DNA of 64,000 bases from Anaerolineae bacterium (GTDB lineage: Bacteria > Chloroflexota > Anaerolineae > Aggregatilineales > Phototrophicaceae), in NCBI GenBank assembly GCA_022822545.1, contig JAJEBE010000032.1:62001-126000 (forward strand), in the 5' to 3' direction. Shown here piece after piece: positions 7,945 through 18,700 of this stretch (position 1 is the stretch's first letter; each line of letters begins with the position of its first letter). The position numbers and the translations under genes were made by a program. Below the pieces are notes generated by a model. The model saw only the letters and a list, made by a program, of their open reading frames with translations, made no database searches and had not been told where the DNA came from.

Positions 7945-8811
7945 ATGCGCAGCGCCCGGCGAAAATTTGCACATCCGCGGCGACATCTCTTTGGCGCCAT
8001 GCTTTGCGTGATGCTTCTGGCCGGCTGTCGCATGCCTGCGGAGGCCGAGGCCACCGCAACGCAAGCAGCCACCTTCGCGCCGCGCTTGAACCTGACACCG
8101 ACGATCGCGATAATCAGTTCGGATGAACTCTACGGCGAGGACAGCCGCGCCATCGGCGAAACCAGTCCGCGCCTGGCATCGCTGCCAGCGGGCGCCGTCT
8201 TGCCGCCTGGGCGCGTCGGCGATTCGAAGCGTGCGGTGACAGTATTGCTGAATGCCGCGACCTCGATTGGCGGCGAGCTTTACCAGGCGGATGAGCTGCG
8301 ACAGCCTGGCGTTCTGCTCCTCAGCGAGGACTTGAGCGCCTGGAGCAATTTTCCTCAGAGATTATCGCAAGCCGGTTATGTTGCGCTTGTCTTGCAGACC
8401 GATGCGACGACGCAAGCGCGGCAGGTCGAAACGATGTTGCAATCGTTGATCGCCTTGCCGAGCGTCGATGCCGGCGTGATCGGCGTCGTCGGCGCGGGCC
8501 GGGCGGCCGACTTGGCATTGTTGGGTTGCGCCGTGAATTCTCTCTGCGATGCGCTGGCGTTGCTCAGCCCGCTTTCACGCGACACGCTGCTGAACATTTT
8601 GCCGTCATACGGGGCGCGGCCGCTTTGGCTGGCCGCCGCCAACAATGACGCGGAAGCCCAGAACACGGCCGCGGCCTTGGCAGAGGCAGCGCAAGGCCAG
8701 ACGAGAACCGTACTTGTTGCCGAGGGACGGGGCGCGGATATGCTGCGGCTACAGCCCGCGCTACAGGATGAATTGCTCGTCTGGCTGCAAAGCCAGTTGG
8801 TTTCACGATAA
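7945..8811 (+). CDS. Lipoprotein with alpha/beta-hydrolase-like fold lacking the catalytic serine
   Basis: Counting from ATG 7945, the N-terminus is basic and then hydrophobic, ending in the lipobox LLAGC, so a lipid-anchored exported protein is expected (288 residues). The track start at 7918 would overlap the methyltransferase by 17 bases. The body resembles dienelactone-hydrolase-like proteins (QPGVLLLSEDL, YVALVLQTD). At the nucleophile elbow, where the family has G-x-S-x-G, this protein reads VVGAGRAADLAL, so the serine is missing. It is probably non-enzymatic, a binding or structural relative. The fold assignment is tentative and the signal peptide call is firm. Confidence 0.6.
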   Translation: MRSARRKFAHPRRHLFGAMLCVMLLAGCRMPAEAEATATQAATFAPRLNLTPTIAIISSDELYGEDSRAIGETSPRLASLPAGAVLPPGRVGDSKRAVTVLLNAATSIGGELYQADELRQPGVLLLSEDLSAWSNFPQRLSQAGYVALVLQTDATTQARQVETMLQSLIALPSVDAGVIGVVGAGRAADLALLGCAVNSLCDALALLSPLSRDTLLNILPSYGARPLWLAAANNDAEAQNTAAALAEAAQGQTRTVLVAEGRGADMLRLQPALQDELLVWLQSQLVSR

Positions 8812-8838
8812 GCCGAGGATAGACCGTAGAGGCTGATT

Positions 8839-9966
8839 ATGTCTGAACTATTGGAGTACTTTCGGGGTAGACAAGACGAAATGCTCGAGCTCTTGACCGA
8901 GATGGTAAAGCGGGAATCTTTCACGCGGGATAAAGCCATGGTCGACCGGCTGGTCGATTTTTTGGAGCGACAGCTCAATTCGCTCGGCGCTGATGCTGTT
9001 CAGCGCTTTCCGCAGGACGAAGCGGGGGACTTCTTAAAGGCGACCTGGAACATCAATTCGTCGGGCCAGCCATACCTGTTTATGGTCCACATTGATACGG
9101 TACATCCAATCGGCAGCTTGTCGTCAATGCCGATTCGCCGGGAAGGCAGGCGCTACTACGGGCCTGGAGCGCTGGATATGAAGGCCGGTTTGGTCATCGT
9201 CCTGGAGGCGATCCAAGCGCTGCGCGAACGCGATCAACTGCCAGACCGGCCCATTCATCTGCTGATCACCACTGATGAAGAGATCGGCAGCCCACAAAGC
9301 GAGGCGCTGATCAAAGCGTTGGCGGCGGATTGCGCCTTGGTGCTGGTGACCGAGCCGGCGACGAAAGAAGGCGCGATCAAGACCTGGCGCAAAGGTGGCG
9401 GCAAGTACGAACTGATCGTCGAGGGCCGCGCCTCGCACGCCGGCATCGCGCCGCAAGAAGGCATCAACGCGATCATCGAGTTCGCTCAGCAGGCGCTGGA
9501 GATTAACCGGCTAAACGACCTCAAATACGGCACGTCAGTATCGGTCACGATGGTCGAAGGCGGTTCCGCCGGCAACGTGATACCCGCTCATGTTCGGGCG
9601 CATATTGATACGCGGGTGCTGACGCTGGAAGCGATGGACAATCTGCACGCGGCATTGACCGCCCTCTATCCCAAGATGCCCGGAGCGACGGTGACATGCG
9701 CGCGTCAGCACGGTCGTCCGCCGATGGAAAGGCGCCCCGGCTTGTTCGAGAAGGCGGCCGCGATCGGCGAGCGCTACGGCGTGACCATATACGAAGCTGG
9801 CACTGGCGGCGGCTCCGATGGCAACTTCACCGCCGCCATGGGCATACCGACGCTGGATGGCCTGGGCGCGCACGGCGATGGCGCTCACGCTAGCCATGAG
9901 CATGTGATCATCGACAGTATGCCCCGCCAAGCGACGCTCGTAGCCGCCATCTTGCTGGAATGGTAA
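8839..9966 (+). CDS. M20 family zinc peptidase (glutamate carboxypeptidase-like)
   Basis: This 375-residue enzyme matches CPG2/ArgE-type M20 peptidases. Metal and catalytic residues are visible in order: MVHIDTVHP (zinc His and catalytic Asp), GPGALDMKAG (bridging Asp), TTDEEIGS (catalytic and metal Glu), a Glu in LVTEPAT and the late His in GDGAHASHEH. The dimerisation-domain signature RASHAGIAPQEGINA follows the first catalytic half. It likely hydrolyses a C-terminal amino acid or N-acyl amino acid. The protein has no signal peptide and is cytoplasmic. The start is ATG 8839, 27 bases after the lipoprotein gene. Confidence 0.9.
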   Translation: MSELLEYFRGRQDEMLELLTEMVKRESFTRDKAMVDRLVDFLERQLNSLGADAVQRFPQDEAGDFLKATWNINSSGQPYLFMVHIDTVHPIGSLSSMPIRREGRRYYGPGALDMKAGLVIVLEAIQALRERDQLPDRPIHLLITTDEEIGSPQSEALIKALAADCALVLVTEPATKEGAIKTWRKGGGKYELIVEGRASHAGIAPQEGINAIIEFAQQALEINRLNDLKYGTSVSVTMVEGGSAGNVIPAHVRAHIDTRVLTLEAMDNLHAALTALYPKMPGATVTCARQHGRPPMERRPGLFEKAAAIGERYGVTIYEAGTGGGSDGNFTAAMGIPTLDGLGAHGDGAHASHEHVIIDSMPRQATLVAAILLEW

Positions 9967-10134
9967 GCTAACGCGCTCCGCGCTATTTTGGTGAAATTTA
10001 TCATAACACTTCCTCAGCCTTGTCAAGTTCGTACAATTCACTGTTGCAAGACTTGGCGGATATATCCCTTTTATCGAGCATTTGACTCATTATCATCGTT
10101 AGTATATGGTTTCTACGCTCATGAGTACCGTCAG

Positions 10135-10770
10135 ATGGAAGTGCTCTTTGTTTCGGCATTTGTCATGGCGATCACATTTGCCGTTCAGCCCGGTCCCATC
10201 GGCTTTGAAGCATTGCGCCGTGGTATCTCCCATGGCTGGGGCGCGGCGCTGCGCGTCGAACTGGGATCGCTTTTGGGTGATGGCGTCTGGGCGATACTGG
10301 CGCTGCTCGGCGCATCGGTCCTGTTTCAGAATCGGCTGATCACCATAGTTCTGGGGCTATTCGGCTGCGGGCTGCTGCTGCGATTCGCTTGGGATGCCTG
10401 GCGCTCCTCCCGCGCCGATGTGGCCTTCGCCGGCGGGCAAGACAGGCGGAGCAATCACCTGGTCGCCGGCGCCACGCTCTCGTTGTCGAATCCACAGAAC
10501 ATCACATTTTGGGTCGGCATGAGCGGCACGATCATCGGCATCGGCTTTCTGGATCCGGAGCCGGTACATCTGTTGGTCTTCTTCGCCGGCTTCATGATCG
10601 CGCAAGTCTGCTGGTGTTTCTTCTTCGCGACGGTCGTTGAGATTGGCCGGCGGCGCTTGCTTAATCAGCGTCTGTTTCGCTGGATAAATCTGGCCTGCGC
10701 CGCGTTCCTCGCTTATACGGGTTTCAGACTTTTACTGCAAACTGCGCAGATGGCACTTGGAATACTCTAG
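10135..10770 (+). CDS. LysE/RhtB-type amino-acid exporter
   Basis: From ATG 10135 the product has 211 residues, the usual LysE length. The N-terminal helix carries the family motif AITFAVQPGPIGFEALRRGISHG (core quoted). About six hydrophobic helices follow, including FWVGMSGTIIGIGF and a C-terminal AFLAYTGFRLLL. The ORF-track start at 9988 would add 49 hydrophilic residues absent from the family and no RBS supports it, so it is rejected. The protein is expected in the inner membrane, exporting amino acids or related compounds. The substrate is unknown. Confidence 0.85.
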   Translation: MEVLFVSAFVMAITFAVQPGPIGFEALRRGISHGWGAALRVELGSLLGDGVWAILALLGASVLFQNRLITIVLGLFGCGLLLRFAWDAWRSSRADVAFAGGQDRRSNHLVAGATLSLSNPQNITFWVGMSGTIIGIGFLDPEPVHLLVFFAGFMIAQVCWCFFFATVVEIGRRRLLNQRLFRWINLACAAFLAYTGFRLLLQTAQMALGIL

Positions 10771-10888
10771 CTAGATTTCCTTAACATAAGTTCTGTCCCC
10801 TTCTCGGCGCGCGTCAGCCAACTGAATATGAGCGGGTATGCTGTATTGGCAGCCACCAGCATAAGATACTGTGATGGGCGGGCCGTCG

Positions 10889-11437
10889 TTATATCTCGAC
10901 GTAGCGTTTCCAGACTTCGGGACCTGACCCGAGCGCGATGACGAGGTAGCTGGTCCGCGGGGTTTTGGGCTCCCATAGAAGGCGCATACCGGCGACATTA
11001 TGCAAGCGGTTGCCCTTGCGATGATTGCATTTGGCGCAGGCGCAGGCGGTATTGGACCAGGTGTCTTTGCCGCCTTTGCAGCGCGGGATAATATGGTCGA
11101 TTGTGAAGTCCCGCTTGCTGAGGACTTTGCCGCGGACTTGGGCGCCGAGTCTAAGTCCACAGTAGATGCAAGTGTAATTGTCCCGCACCAGCACACCCTT
11201 GCGGCTCCAGTGCGACTTGCGGCGCGGCACGTTCACGTAAGACTTCAAGGCGATGACCGACGGAACTTCGAATTTGCTGCGGACGGTCCTGAGATACAAG
11301 CCGGTCATCTCGACAGCGATCGCCTTGCCACCCAGAAGCAGATTGATGGCGCGCTGAACCGTGATGACCGAGAGCGGTTCCCAAGTACTGCCGTTAAGGA
11401 GCAGGACACGCTGCTGCAAAACTCTAACACTCGACAC
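10889..11437 (-). CDS. HNH endonuclease family protein
   Basis: The 182-residue protein has an N-terminal half typical of stand-alone bacterial HNH proteins (VLLLNGSTWEPLSVI, RAINLLLGGKA). The HNH core follows: zinc cysteines C90/C93 (CIYC), DHIIPR with D114 and H115, N129, and C134/C137 followed by NHRKGNR. It starts with GTG. This family is common in Chloroflexota, Actinobacteria and cyanobacteria as a solitary chromosomal gene and its physiological role is unclear. Convergent to the exporter gene, with 118 bases between them that hold only a weak hairpin near 10836-10862. Confidence 0.85.
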   Translation of the reverse strand: MSSVRVLQQRVLLLNGSTWEPLSVITVQRAINLLLGGKAIAVEMTGLYLRTVRSKFEVPSVIALKSYVNVPRRKSHWSRKGVLVRDNYTCIYCGLRLGAQVRGKVLSKRDFTIDHIIPRCKGGKDTWSNTACACAKCNHRKGNRLHNVAGMRLLWEPKTPRTSYLVIALGSGPEVWKRYVEI

Positions 11438-11679
11438 TGTTTTCCCAACCTCAGAACTCGGTTGACAGATGCCTTCCAGCTACTCGCACCTATTATATAC
11501 CACGAATCGACGCGTTTGCCGATTGCGGCAAGTCGATAAGGTTGGCTTCACAAAGCCTTTATATGATTGGTCATAGGCGACTATCGTTTAATCCGCGGCG
11601 GTCAAGTAACCTTGTTGCATCCCGCTGCGATCTCGCAGTGGATGACGCGCAAGGCACAACCGCCGTAAAGAGGGTGCGC

Positions 11680-12711
11680 ATGCTGGAAAAACCGAATTTT
11701 CCGGACGAAGACATTATCGAGCTGCTTGAGTCGAATTATCGTCTTAACATAGACGCGCTCGAATTCTTGCCTATCGGCAACGATCAGCGCGCCTGGGCCT
11801 ATCGCGCTTTTGCCAATTCCGGCGATTGTTTCCTTAAATTACGGAAAGGCGGCACGCGACAGGCGGCTTTAGTCGCCCCTCACGAATTGCGGCGTATGGG
11901 CATAGACCAGGCGCTGGCGCCGCTGTCCACAATCTCGGGAGATCTGCGTGTCTCATGCGAGGACTTCGACTTGATACTTTATCCCTATATTGATGGCAGA
12001 TCGGCCTGGGGCATGTCTCTTGCTCCGGCGCAAGCGCGCCGATGGGGCGAGATCATGCGTCGAATTCACAGCGCTGCGCTCAGCCCGGCTATTATCGGTG
12101 CGACGCCGCGTGAGGTCTTTGGGGTCAAGTGGCTGCCCAAAATTGCGCGCGTAGAGGAGGTCATTACATCCGGCGACTTCAATGGTGATGTCGCCGCCGC
12201 CACGGCACAAGAATGGCGCGAACAGGAAGCCGAGATCGAGTTGTGTCGCAATCGATACCTTGAATTAGGGGCGCAACTTTCGGGGCAGCCGCCGCCATTT
12301 GCGCTCTGTCATGCCGATATTCACACAGCCAACATCATTATCGACGCGGACGAGAGGATATGGATTGTCGACTGGGACGAAACAGTGATCGCGCCCAGGG
12401 AACGCGATCTGATGTTCTTTGTGCTTGACGGGCATGCCAGCGACTTCACCGAGGCATTCTTTGCGGGCTACGGCGACGATGACATCAACTGGCTGGCTCT
12501 GGCCTATTACAAGTACGATTGGGTCATACAGGAATTCGGCGACTACGGCGAACGTGTCTTTCTCTCGACTGAACTTGGGGAGCAGGATTTGCAGGCATCG
12601 CTGCGTGAATTCAAGCGCCTGTTCGCGTCCGATGATGTGATAGCGCGCGCGCACCGGGCCTTTGCCATTTTCCAGAAGGTCACGGCAGAAGCCGATGCGG
12701 ACATAGGTTAA
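11680..12711 (+). CDS. APH-like phosphotransferase family protein
   Basis: From ATG 11680 (GAGGG five bases upstream) the product has 343 residues. It shows the kinase-like fold of the aminoglycoside/choline/homoserine kinase group. The Brenner motif is LCHADIHTANIII (catalytic Asp and Asn) and the metal-binding motif is IWIVDWDET about 20 residues later. The track start at 11542 adds 46 residues without support. The substrate could be a small alcohol or amino-alcohol; antibiotic resistance should not be assumed. The 242-base gap to the divergent HNH gene holds no strong promoter. Confidence 0.82.
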   Translation: MLEKPNFPDEDIIELLESNYRLNIDALEFLPIGNDQRAWAYRAFANSGDCFLKLRKGGTRQAALVAPHELRRMGIDQALAPLSTISGDLRVSCEDFDLILYPYIDGRSAWGMSLAPAQARRWGEIMRRIHSAALSPAIIGATPREVFGVKWLPKIARVEEVITSGDFNGDVAAATAQEWREQEAEIELCRNRYLELGAQLSGQPPPFALCHADIHTANIIIDADERIWIVDWDETVIAPRERDLMFFVLDGHASDFTEAFFAGYGDDDINWLALAYYKYDWVIQEFGDYGERVFLSTELGEQDLQASLREFKRLFASDDVIARAHRAFAIFQKVTAEADADIG

Positions 12712-12792
12712 GCGTTGGCTGGAACAGCCGCTTGCCGCTTCAATACGCCTTATAATTGAAGTTGATACGCTCGCGAGTCAAAGGCAAAGATC

Positions 12793-15700
12793 ATGCGCCG
12801 CCGGTATGTTTCGCTCCTCCTTGTGTTTGCCGCGCTGGTCTTTGGTGGCTTCCTGCAATCTGACGCGCAAGTCAATCGCGTCGCCTTTCTGCAGGTCTTT
12901 GACGCGCTTCCGGCGCCGGTCGCTTCGCTGGCGCTGGATCAGGCGGTCACCATCTTGTTCAATCGACGGGTGGACTGCCAGGAGGCAGAGGCGGCTTTTC
13001 GCTGGACACCGGCGATAAACGGGGATCTGACCTGTGACGAATTCAGCTTGACGTTCTCGCCTCGGAGTGAGTACCAGCGGGAGACGACATACACTTTCGC
13101 GCTGATGCCGCCCTTGCAGGCAAAAGATGGCGCCATTCTCGTTGATCCTTATCAAGTGAGCTATCTCACCGCCGGCTACCTGCAGGCGGCGGAGGTCTTG
13201 CCGAGCCCGGATGGAGGACCCGTGCCGACAGATTCGGCAATCACAGTCGTGTTTGATCGCCCCGTCGTGCCGCTGACCGCCTTGATGGATGCGGGAGATT
13301 TGCCGCAGCCGTTAAAAATTTCGCCCTCAGTTGCAGGCACGGGGGAATGGATCAACAGCGCGATATACGAGTTCAAGCCGGCGGCGCCCCTGGAGAGTGA
13401 TAGCCGGTATACGGCCATCATCGACGAAGATTTGACGGCAGTGGACGGCGCGGTTTTGCAGAGGGCTTATTCCTGGACATTTCAAACGGCGGCGCCATCG
13501 CTTGTTTCGATTGATCCGCCGCCGGGCACACTTGACCTGGTCCTCGACCCCATCTTGCAGTTGCGTTTCAATCAAGCGCTGGACCGCGGCGCCATCGAGC
13601 GCGCTTTCTATCTGCGCGTGCTGCCGGACGAAGGCGGCGCTGACATAAGCGGCGTCTTTACCTGGTCCGACGATGGCATGGGATTTGCTTTTGCGCCAGA
13701 GGAGCGCTTGCAGCTGGATTCGGTATATGAGGCGGGCTTTTCCACGGAATCGCCGCCGGACCTGCGATTCAGCAATTTGCCGGGCGGGGCATGGACTTAC
13801 AATACCGTGCCCCCGCCCGCCATCACCGCAACCGAGCCGGTCGATGGCGCCGAAACTGCTGACCGGGGCGGCTTCTCGCTGTTCTTCGCATCAATGATGA
13901 ACATCGAAACCTTGCCCGATCGGATCACGATTGAGCCCGGGCCTGAGCTGAGTCCGCGTTACTACTTCAGCGAATGGAGCAAACGCTATACCGTGTCTTT
14001 TGACGCGCAGCCTTCCACCTCTTATAGCATCCGCATCGCGCCGGGCATGGAAGATATTTACGGCAACGCGATCAGCGAAGCGCTGACCTTCAGTTACAGG
14101 ACCGGCCCACGCTCGCCCGAGCTGGGATTAAATGTGCCCGGCCCGATCGGCTTCTATAACGCCTACCGCGCGCGGACTCAACTCTATCTCTACCATCGTG
14201 GCGTGAGACATGTCGATCTCGAACTAAGCCGCGTGCCGCTGGCGGACTTCGTCGGCCGTCTCACGCAGGAGGAGCATTACGATCCCGCGACGGGTTTTGA
14301 GCCGGCGGACGATCAAGTGATCCGGCGTTGGCGCATCGAATCCGATACGCCGGAAAATGTCACGCGCTATGAGTTGCTTTCGCTGAGCGAAGAAGACTTC
14401 CTCAAGCCAAACGCTGAAGAGGATACCGGCGCAGGCTTGCTAGAGAGGGCGGGCTTGGGGCCGGGCGTCTATTTCCTCGAAGCGCAGTCGCCCGGGCTGG
14501 AGCGCTTCGCCTGGCGGAATAAGCATTTTCTGAATATCGCCACCACCGTCCTGACGGTCAAGCAGGCGACCGATCGCTTGACAATCTGGGCGATCGATGT
14601 GGAGAGCGGCGAAGCAGTCAGGGACGAAAACATCGCCGTATACGGCGCGAACGGCGCGCTCGTTGGCGGCGGCGCAACTGACGAAGACGGCATCGCAATA
14701 GTGGATATCCCCTACACGCGCGATCTCTATTCGCCCTTTGTCGCGGTGCTTTCCACAGCGGATCATTTCGGAATCGGCTATACCAACTGGTCCGGCGGCG
14801 CTGAGCCCTGGAACTTCGGTTATCGTTTTTCCTGGTCGCCCCGCGCCTATCAGACCTATCTCTATACCGATCGTCCGGTTTACCGCACGGGGCAGCCGGT
14901 TTACTTTCGTGGTATCTTGCGCAGCAAGGACGATGTCGTATACATGCCGGCGCCCCATGAGACGGCGCCCGTGACTATCCGGGACGCGCAGGGCGAAGCC
15001 GTCTTTCAGCGCGATATTCCGCTGAACGACTTCGGCAGCTTCAGCGGCAAATTTGACATCGCTGAGGAGGCATCGCTGGGCGCCTATACATTGGAGGTCA
15101 GCCTGCCGCGTGAAGGCGACTTTATTCAAGAAGGCGGGGCTATTACATTCTTGGTCGCGGAATATCGCCTGCCGGAATACCAAGTGACGCTTGCCACCGA
15201 TTCGCCAGAAATCGTGGGGGGCGCCTCCGCCAGCTTTGACCTGGAAGGGCAGTACTTCTTTGGCGGGCCGGTAACGGATGCCGAAGCCGAATATGCCGTC
15301 TATGCTGCGCCTTATGAATTCAACTATACCGGTGATGGTCGCTACGATTTTTCTGACAGGGACATTTATGTACTCGACGGCGAAGGTTACGACTTCAACC
15401 GTGTCATTGACGAAGGCAGCCTTTCCACCGACAGCGACGGTATCGCGAGCTTCGCCCTTGTCGGTGATTTAGCGGGCGAGGCGCGCAGCCAACGATGGCG
15501 GGTAGAAGCGGCGATCCGCGATGAAGCGGGGCAGACGATTTATGACAGCGCGAACCTGATTGTGCATCAGGCGATGCTCTATGTCGGCGCGCGGGCCGCG
15601 AACACAGTCAGCGTCGCCGGTGAGGACAGCCGGATTGATCTCATCGCGGTTGATTGGGATAGCCAACCGATAGCGGACCAGCCGATTGATATTCGTGTCC

Positions 15701-18700
15701 TTGAGCGCCGCTGGATAAGCCTGCAAGAGCAAGACCCGGATACCGGCGCGATCGCCTGGACCTGGGATGTCGAAGAGATTCCAGTGGCGGCCGGCAGCGT
15801 GACAACCGCCGACGATGGCAAGGCAAGATTCGTCTATCAGCCGCCGAATGGGGGCATCTTCAAGATAATTGTGTCCACGCGTGATAAAGCTGGTCACTTC
15901 GCGCGCGCTGCTACCTATGCGTGGGTCTCCGGGCCGGATTATGTAAGTTGGCGGCAGGAAAATAACAACACAATTCAGCTCGTGCTGGAATCGACGAATT
16001 ACAGCGTAGGCGACCGCGCGAAAATCTTGATTGCCTCGCCGTTTCAAGGGCGGGCGGAGGCGTTGATCAGCATCGAGCGCGGAGATGTCCTCAGCGCCGA
16101 GCGGGTCAGCCTAAGCAGCAATTCGCATATCTACGAATTCGAGATTCTGCCACAGCACGCGCCCAATATCTTTGTCAGCGTTTTTCTCGTGAAGCCCCGC
16201 GACGAGAATCATGCGACGGCGTCCTGGCGCGTGGGCATGACGCAACTGCTGGTTGATATTGAGCAGAAAGCGCTGAATATCGACATCAGCGCCGATACCG
16301 ATGTCGCCGCGCCCCAAGACCATGTCGAATATCGGCTGCGAGTTACCGACTATCGCGGCGATCCGGTGGCGGCCGAGGTCGGCATAGGCGTGACTGACCT
16401 GGCGGCGCTTTCGGTGGGCGAGCGCAATAGCGAGTTGCTTCTGGAGTCCTTTTATGGCCCGCAGGAACTCAGCGTGCGCACCTCAAGCGCATTGATCGTA
16501 AACGCCGAAACCCTCACGGCCAGCTTGTCGGAGCGGAAGGGCGGCGGCGGCGGTATTTTTGAAGCCGGAATTGTTGATCTGCGCGGAGAGTTCATCGATA
16601 CGGCCTACTGGAATCCAAGCGTGATTACCGACGCGGACGGTGAAGCGGCGGTTGAGTTGCGGCTGCCGGACAATCTGACAACCTGGCGGCTGGACGCGCG
16701 CGCCTTGACAGAGGGGCGCGACGGCAGGCTGCTGGTTGGCGAAAAGACCTTCGACCTGCTCAGCACACGTCCGCTGCTCATTCGACCGGTGACGCCGCGT
16801 TTCTTTGTCGTCGGCGACAGCGCGCAATTGGCGGCGGTGGTGAACAACAACACCGGTCAAGATATTAACGCGATTGTTTCGATTGAAAACTTCTCCGGGC
16901 TGGAACTGTCGGCGTCGGTTGATCAAGTCCAGACAGTGGCGATACCGGCTGGCGGCCGTCAGCGCGTGACCTGGACGGCGAGAGTGGCGGATGTCGCTAC
17001 GGTCGCGCCAGTTTTTGTCGCGCGCAGCGTGGATGGCGTATTCGCTGACGCGAGCATTTCTCCCGTGAGCAGCGATGACGAGGGCAGGCTGCCGGTCTAC
17101 CGATATGATGTGCGGGAGACAGTTGGCGCGGCTGGTCAACTTGTTCAAGCGGGCTCGCGTTCGGAAGCGGTCAGGCTGCCGCGCGTTTTTGATGTGGCCG
17201 CCGGCCGTCTTGATATCCGTCTCGATAAGTCGCTTGCTGGCGTGACCAACCAGAGCCTAACCTTCCTGGACGCGGAATCTCGACGATTCAGCGAATGCAA
17301 CTCGGCAGTCGTCAGCCGCTTCTTGCCGAACATCGTTTCATACCGCGCCCTTAAGGAATTGGCGCTTTCGCGGCCGACGCTCAAGAACAGGCTGGATGAG
17401 TTGGTATCGGAGGGCTTGCAGACATTGTACGGGCGGCAACTCGCGAACGGAGGTTGGAGTTGGTGCGCTTATCCGGAGGCGGATGCCATGACCTCCGCTT
17501 ATGCCCTTATCGGTTTGGCTGTAGCGGAGGCACAAGGCTATCCAGTCGATGCTAGGGTCATCCGGCGGGCGCGGCGTTTCCTCCGGGAGCAGCTCATCAG
17601 GCCTTCGCTGGAGGTTGAGCAGTGGCAATTGAATCGGCAGGCTTTTCTCTTGTACGCCCTTGCTGAATCGGGCGCGCCCGATATCGCCCGCAGCACGACA
17701 CTCTACGAAAGTCGCGATCGCCTGAATCTGGACGCGACTGCCTTTCTGGCTTTGGCGCTTCACCGTATCAATCCGGCAGATCACTTGCGGCTGGACGCGC
17801 TGACACAGCTTATGCTCAATCGGGCGGTCCTGCGTGCGAGCGGCGCCTACTTTGAAGAGCCCTACGAAGACCGCTGGAATTGGTCGACTGATATCCGCTC
17901 GACGGCGCTGGTGCTGAATGCGCTGCTCAAGCTTCGCCCGGAGAGCGACCTTTTGCCGAATATCGCCAGGCGCTTGGTCACGGTGCGCGACGGGAATGGC
18001 TATTGGCCGTCATCACAGGAGAATACCTGGTCAATAATCGCCTTGACCAACTGGATGCTGTTCAGTGGCGAACTCAATCCCGATTATGTCTATAGCATCG
18101 CTGTGAACGATGCCGAGCTCTTGCGGGACCTTGCCATACCCGACAATGCGCTGGCGACCGAAGCGCTTGGCATCGACCTGGCTGACTTGAAGGAGCGCGA
18201 GAGCAATATCGTCGAATTCCAGCGCGATGAAGGCGCGGGTGTTCTCTACTACACGGCGCATCTGAATCTCGATGTTCCGGTTGACCAGGTAGAAGCCTAC
18301 AGTCATGGCATCAAAGTATCGCGGACCTATAGCCTGCCGGAGGATGAATCGGGCAGGGCAGTGACCGGCGCTTCCATTGGAGACACCGTTCAGGCGCGCC
18401 TGCGGATTACCGTGCCGAACAGCCTGCGCTATGTCGTGATCGAAGACTTCTTCCCCGCTGGCGCCGAAGCGGTGAATCCGGACTTGGCGACAAGCCCGCA
18501 GCTAGGCGCAATGCCGCGCGGCCAGCGTATTGATCCGCGCGAACAAGGCTGGGGCTGGTGGCACTTTGATCATATCGAATTTCACGACGAGCGGGCTGTC
18601 ATTTACGCCAGCGGGCTGCCAGCGGGTGTTTACGAATTCATCTATACAATCCGCCCGACCATCGCCGGCGAGTTCAATGTGATCCCGCCGATCGCCCAAG

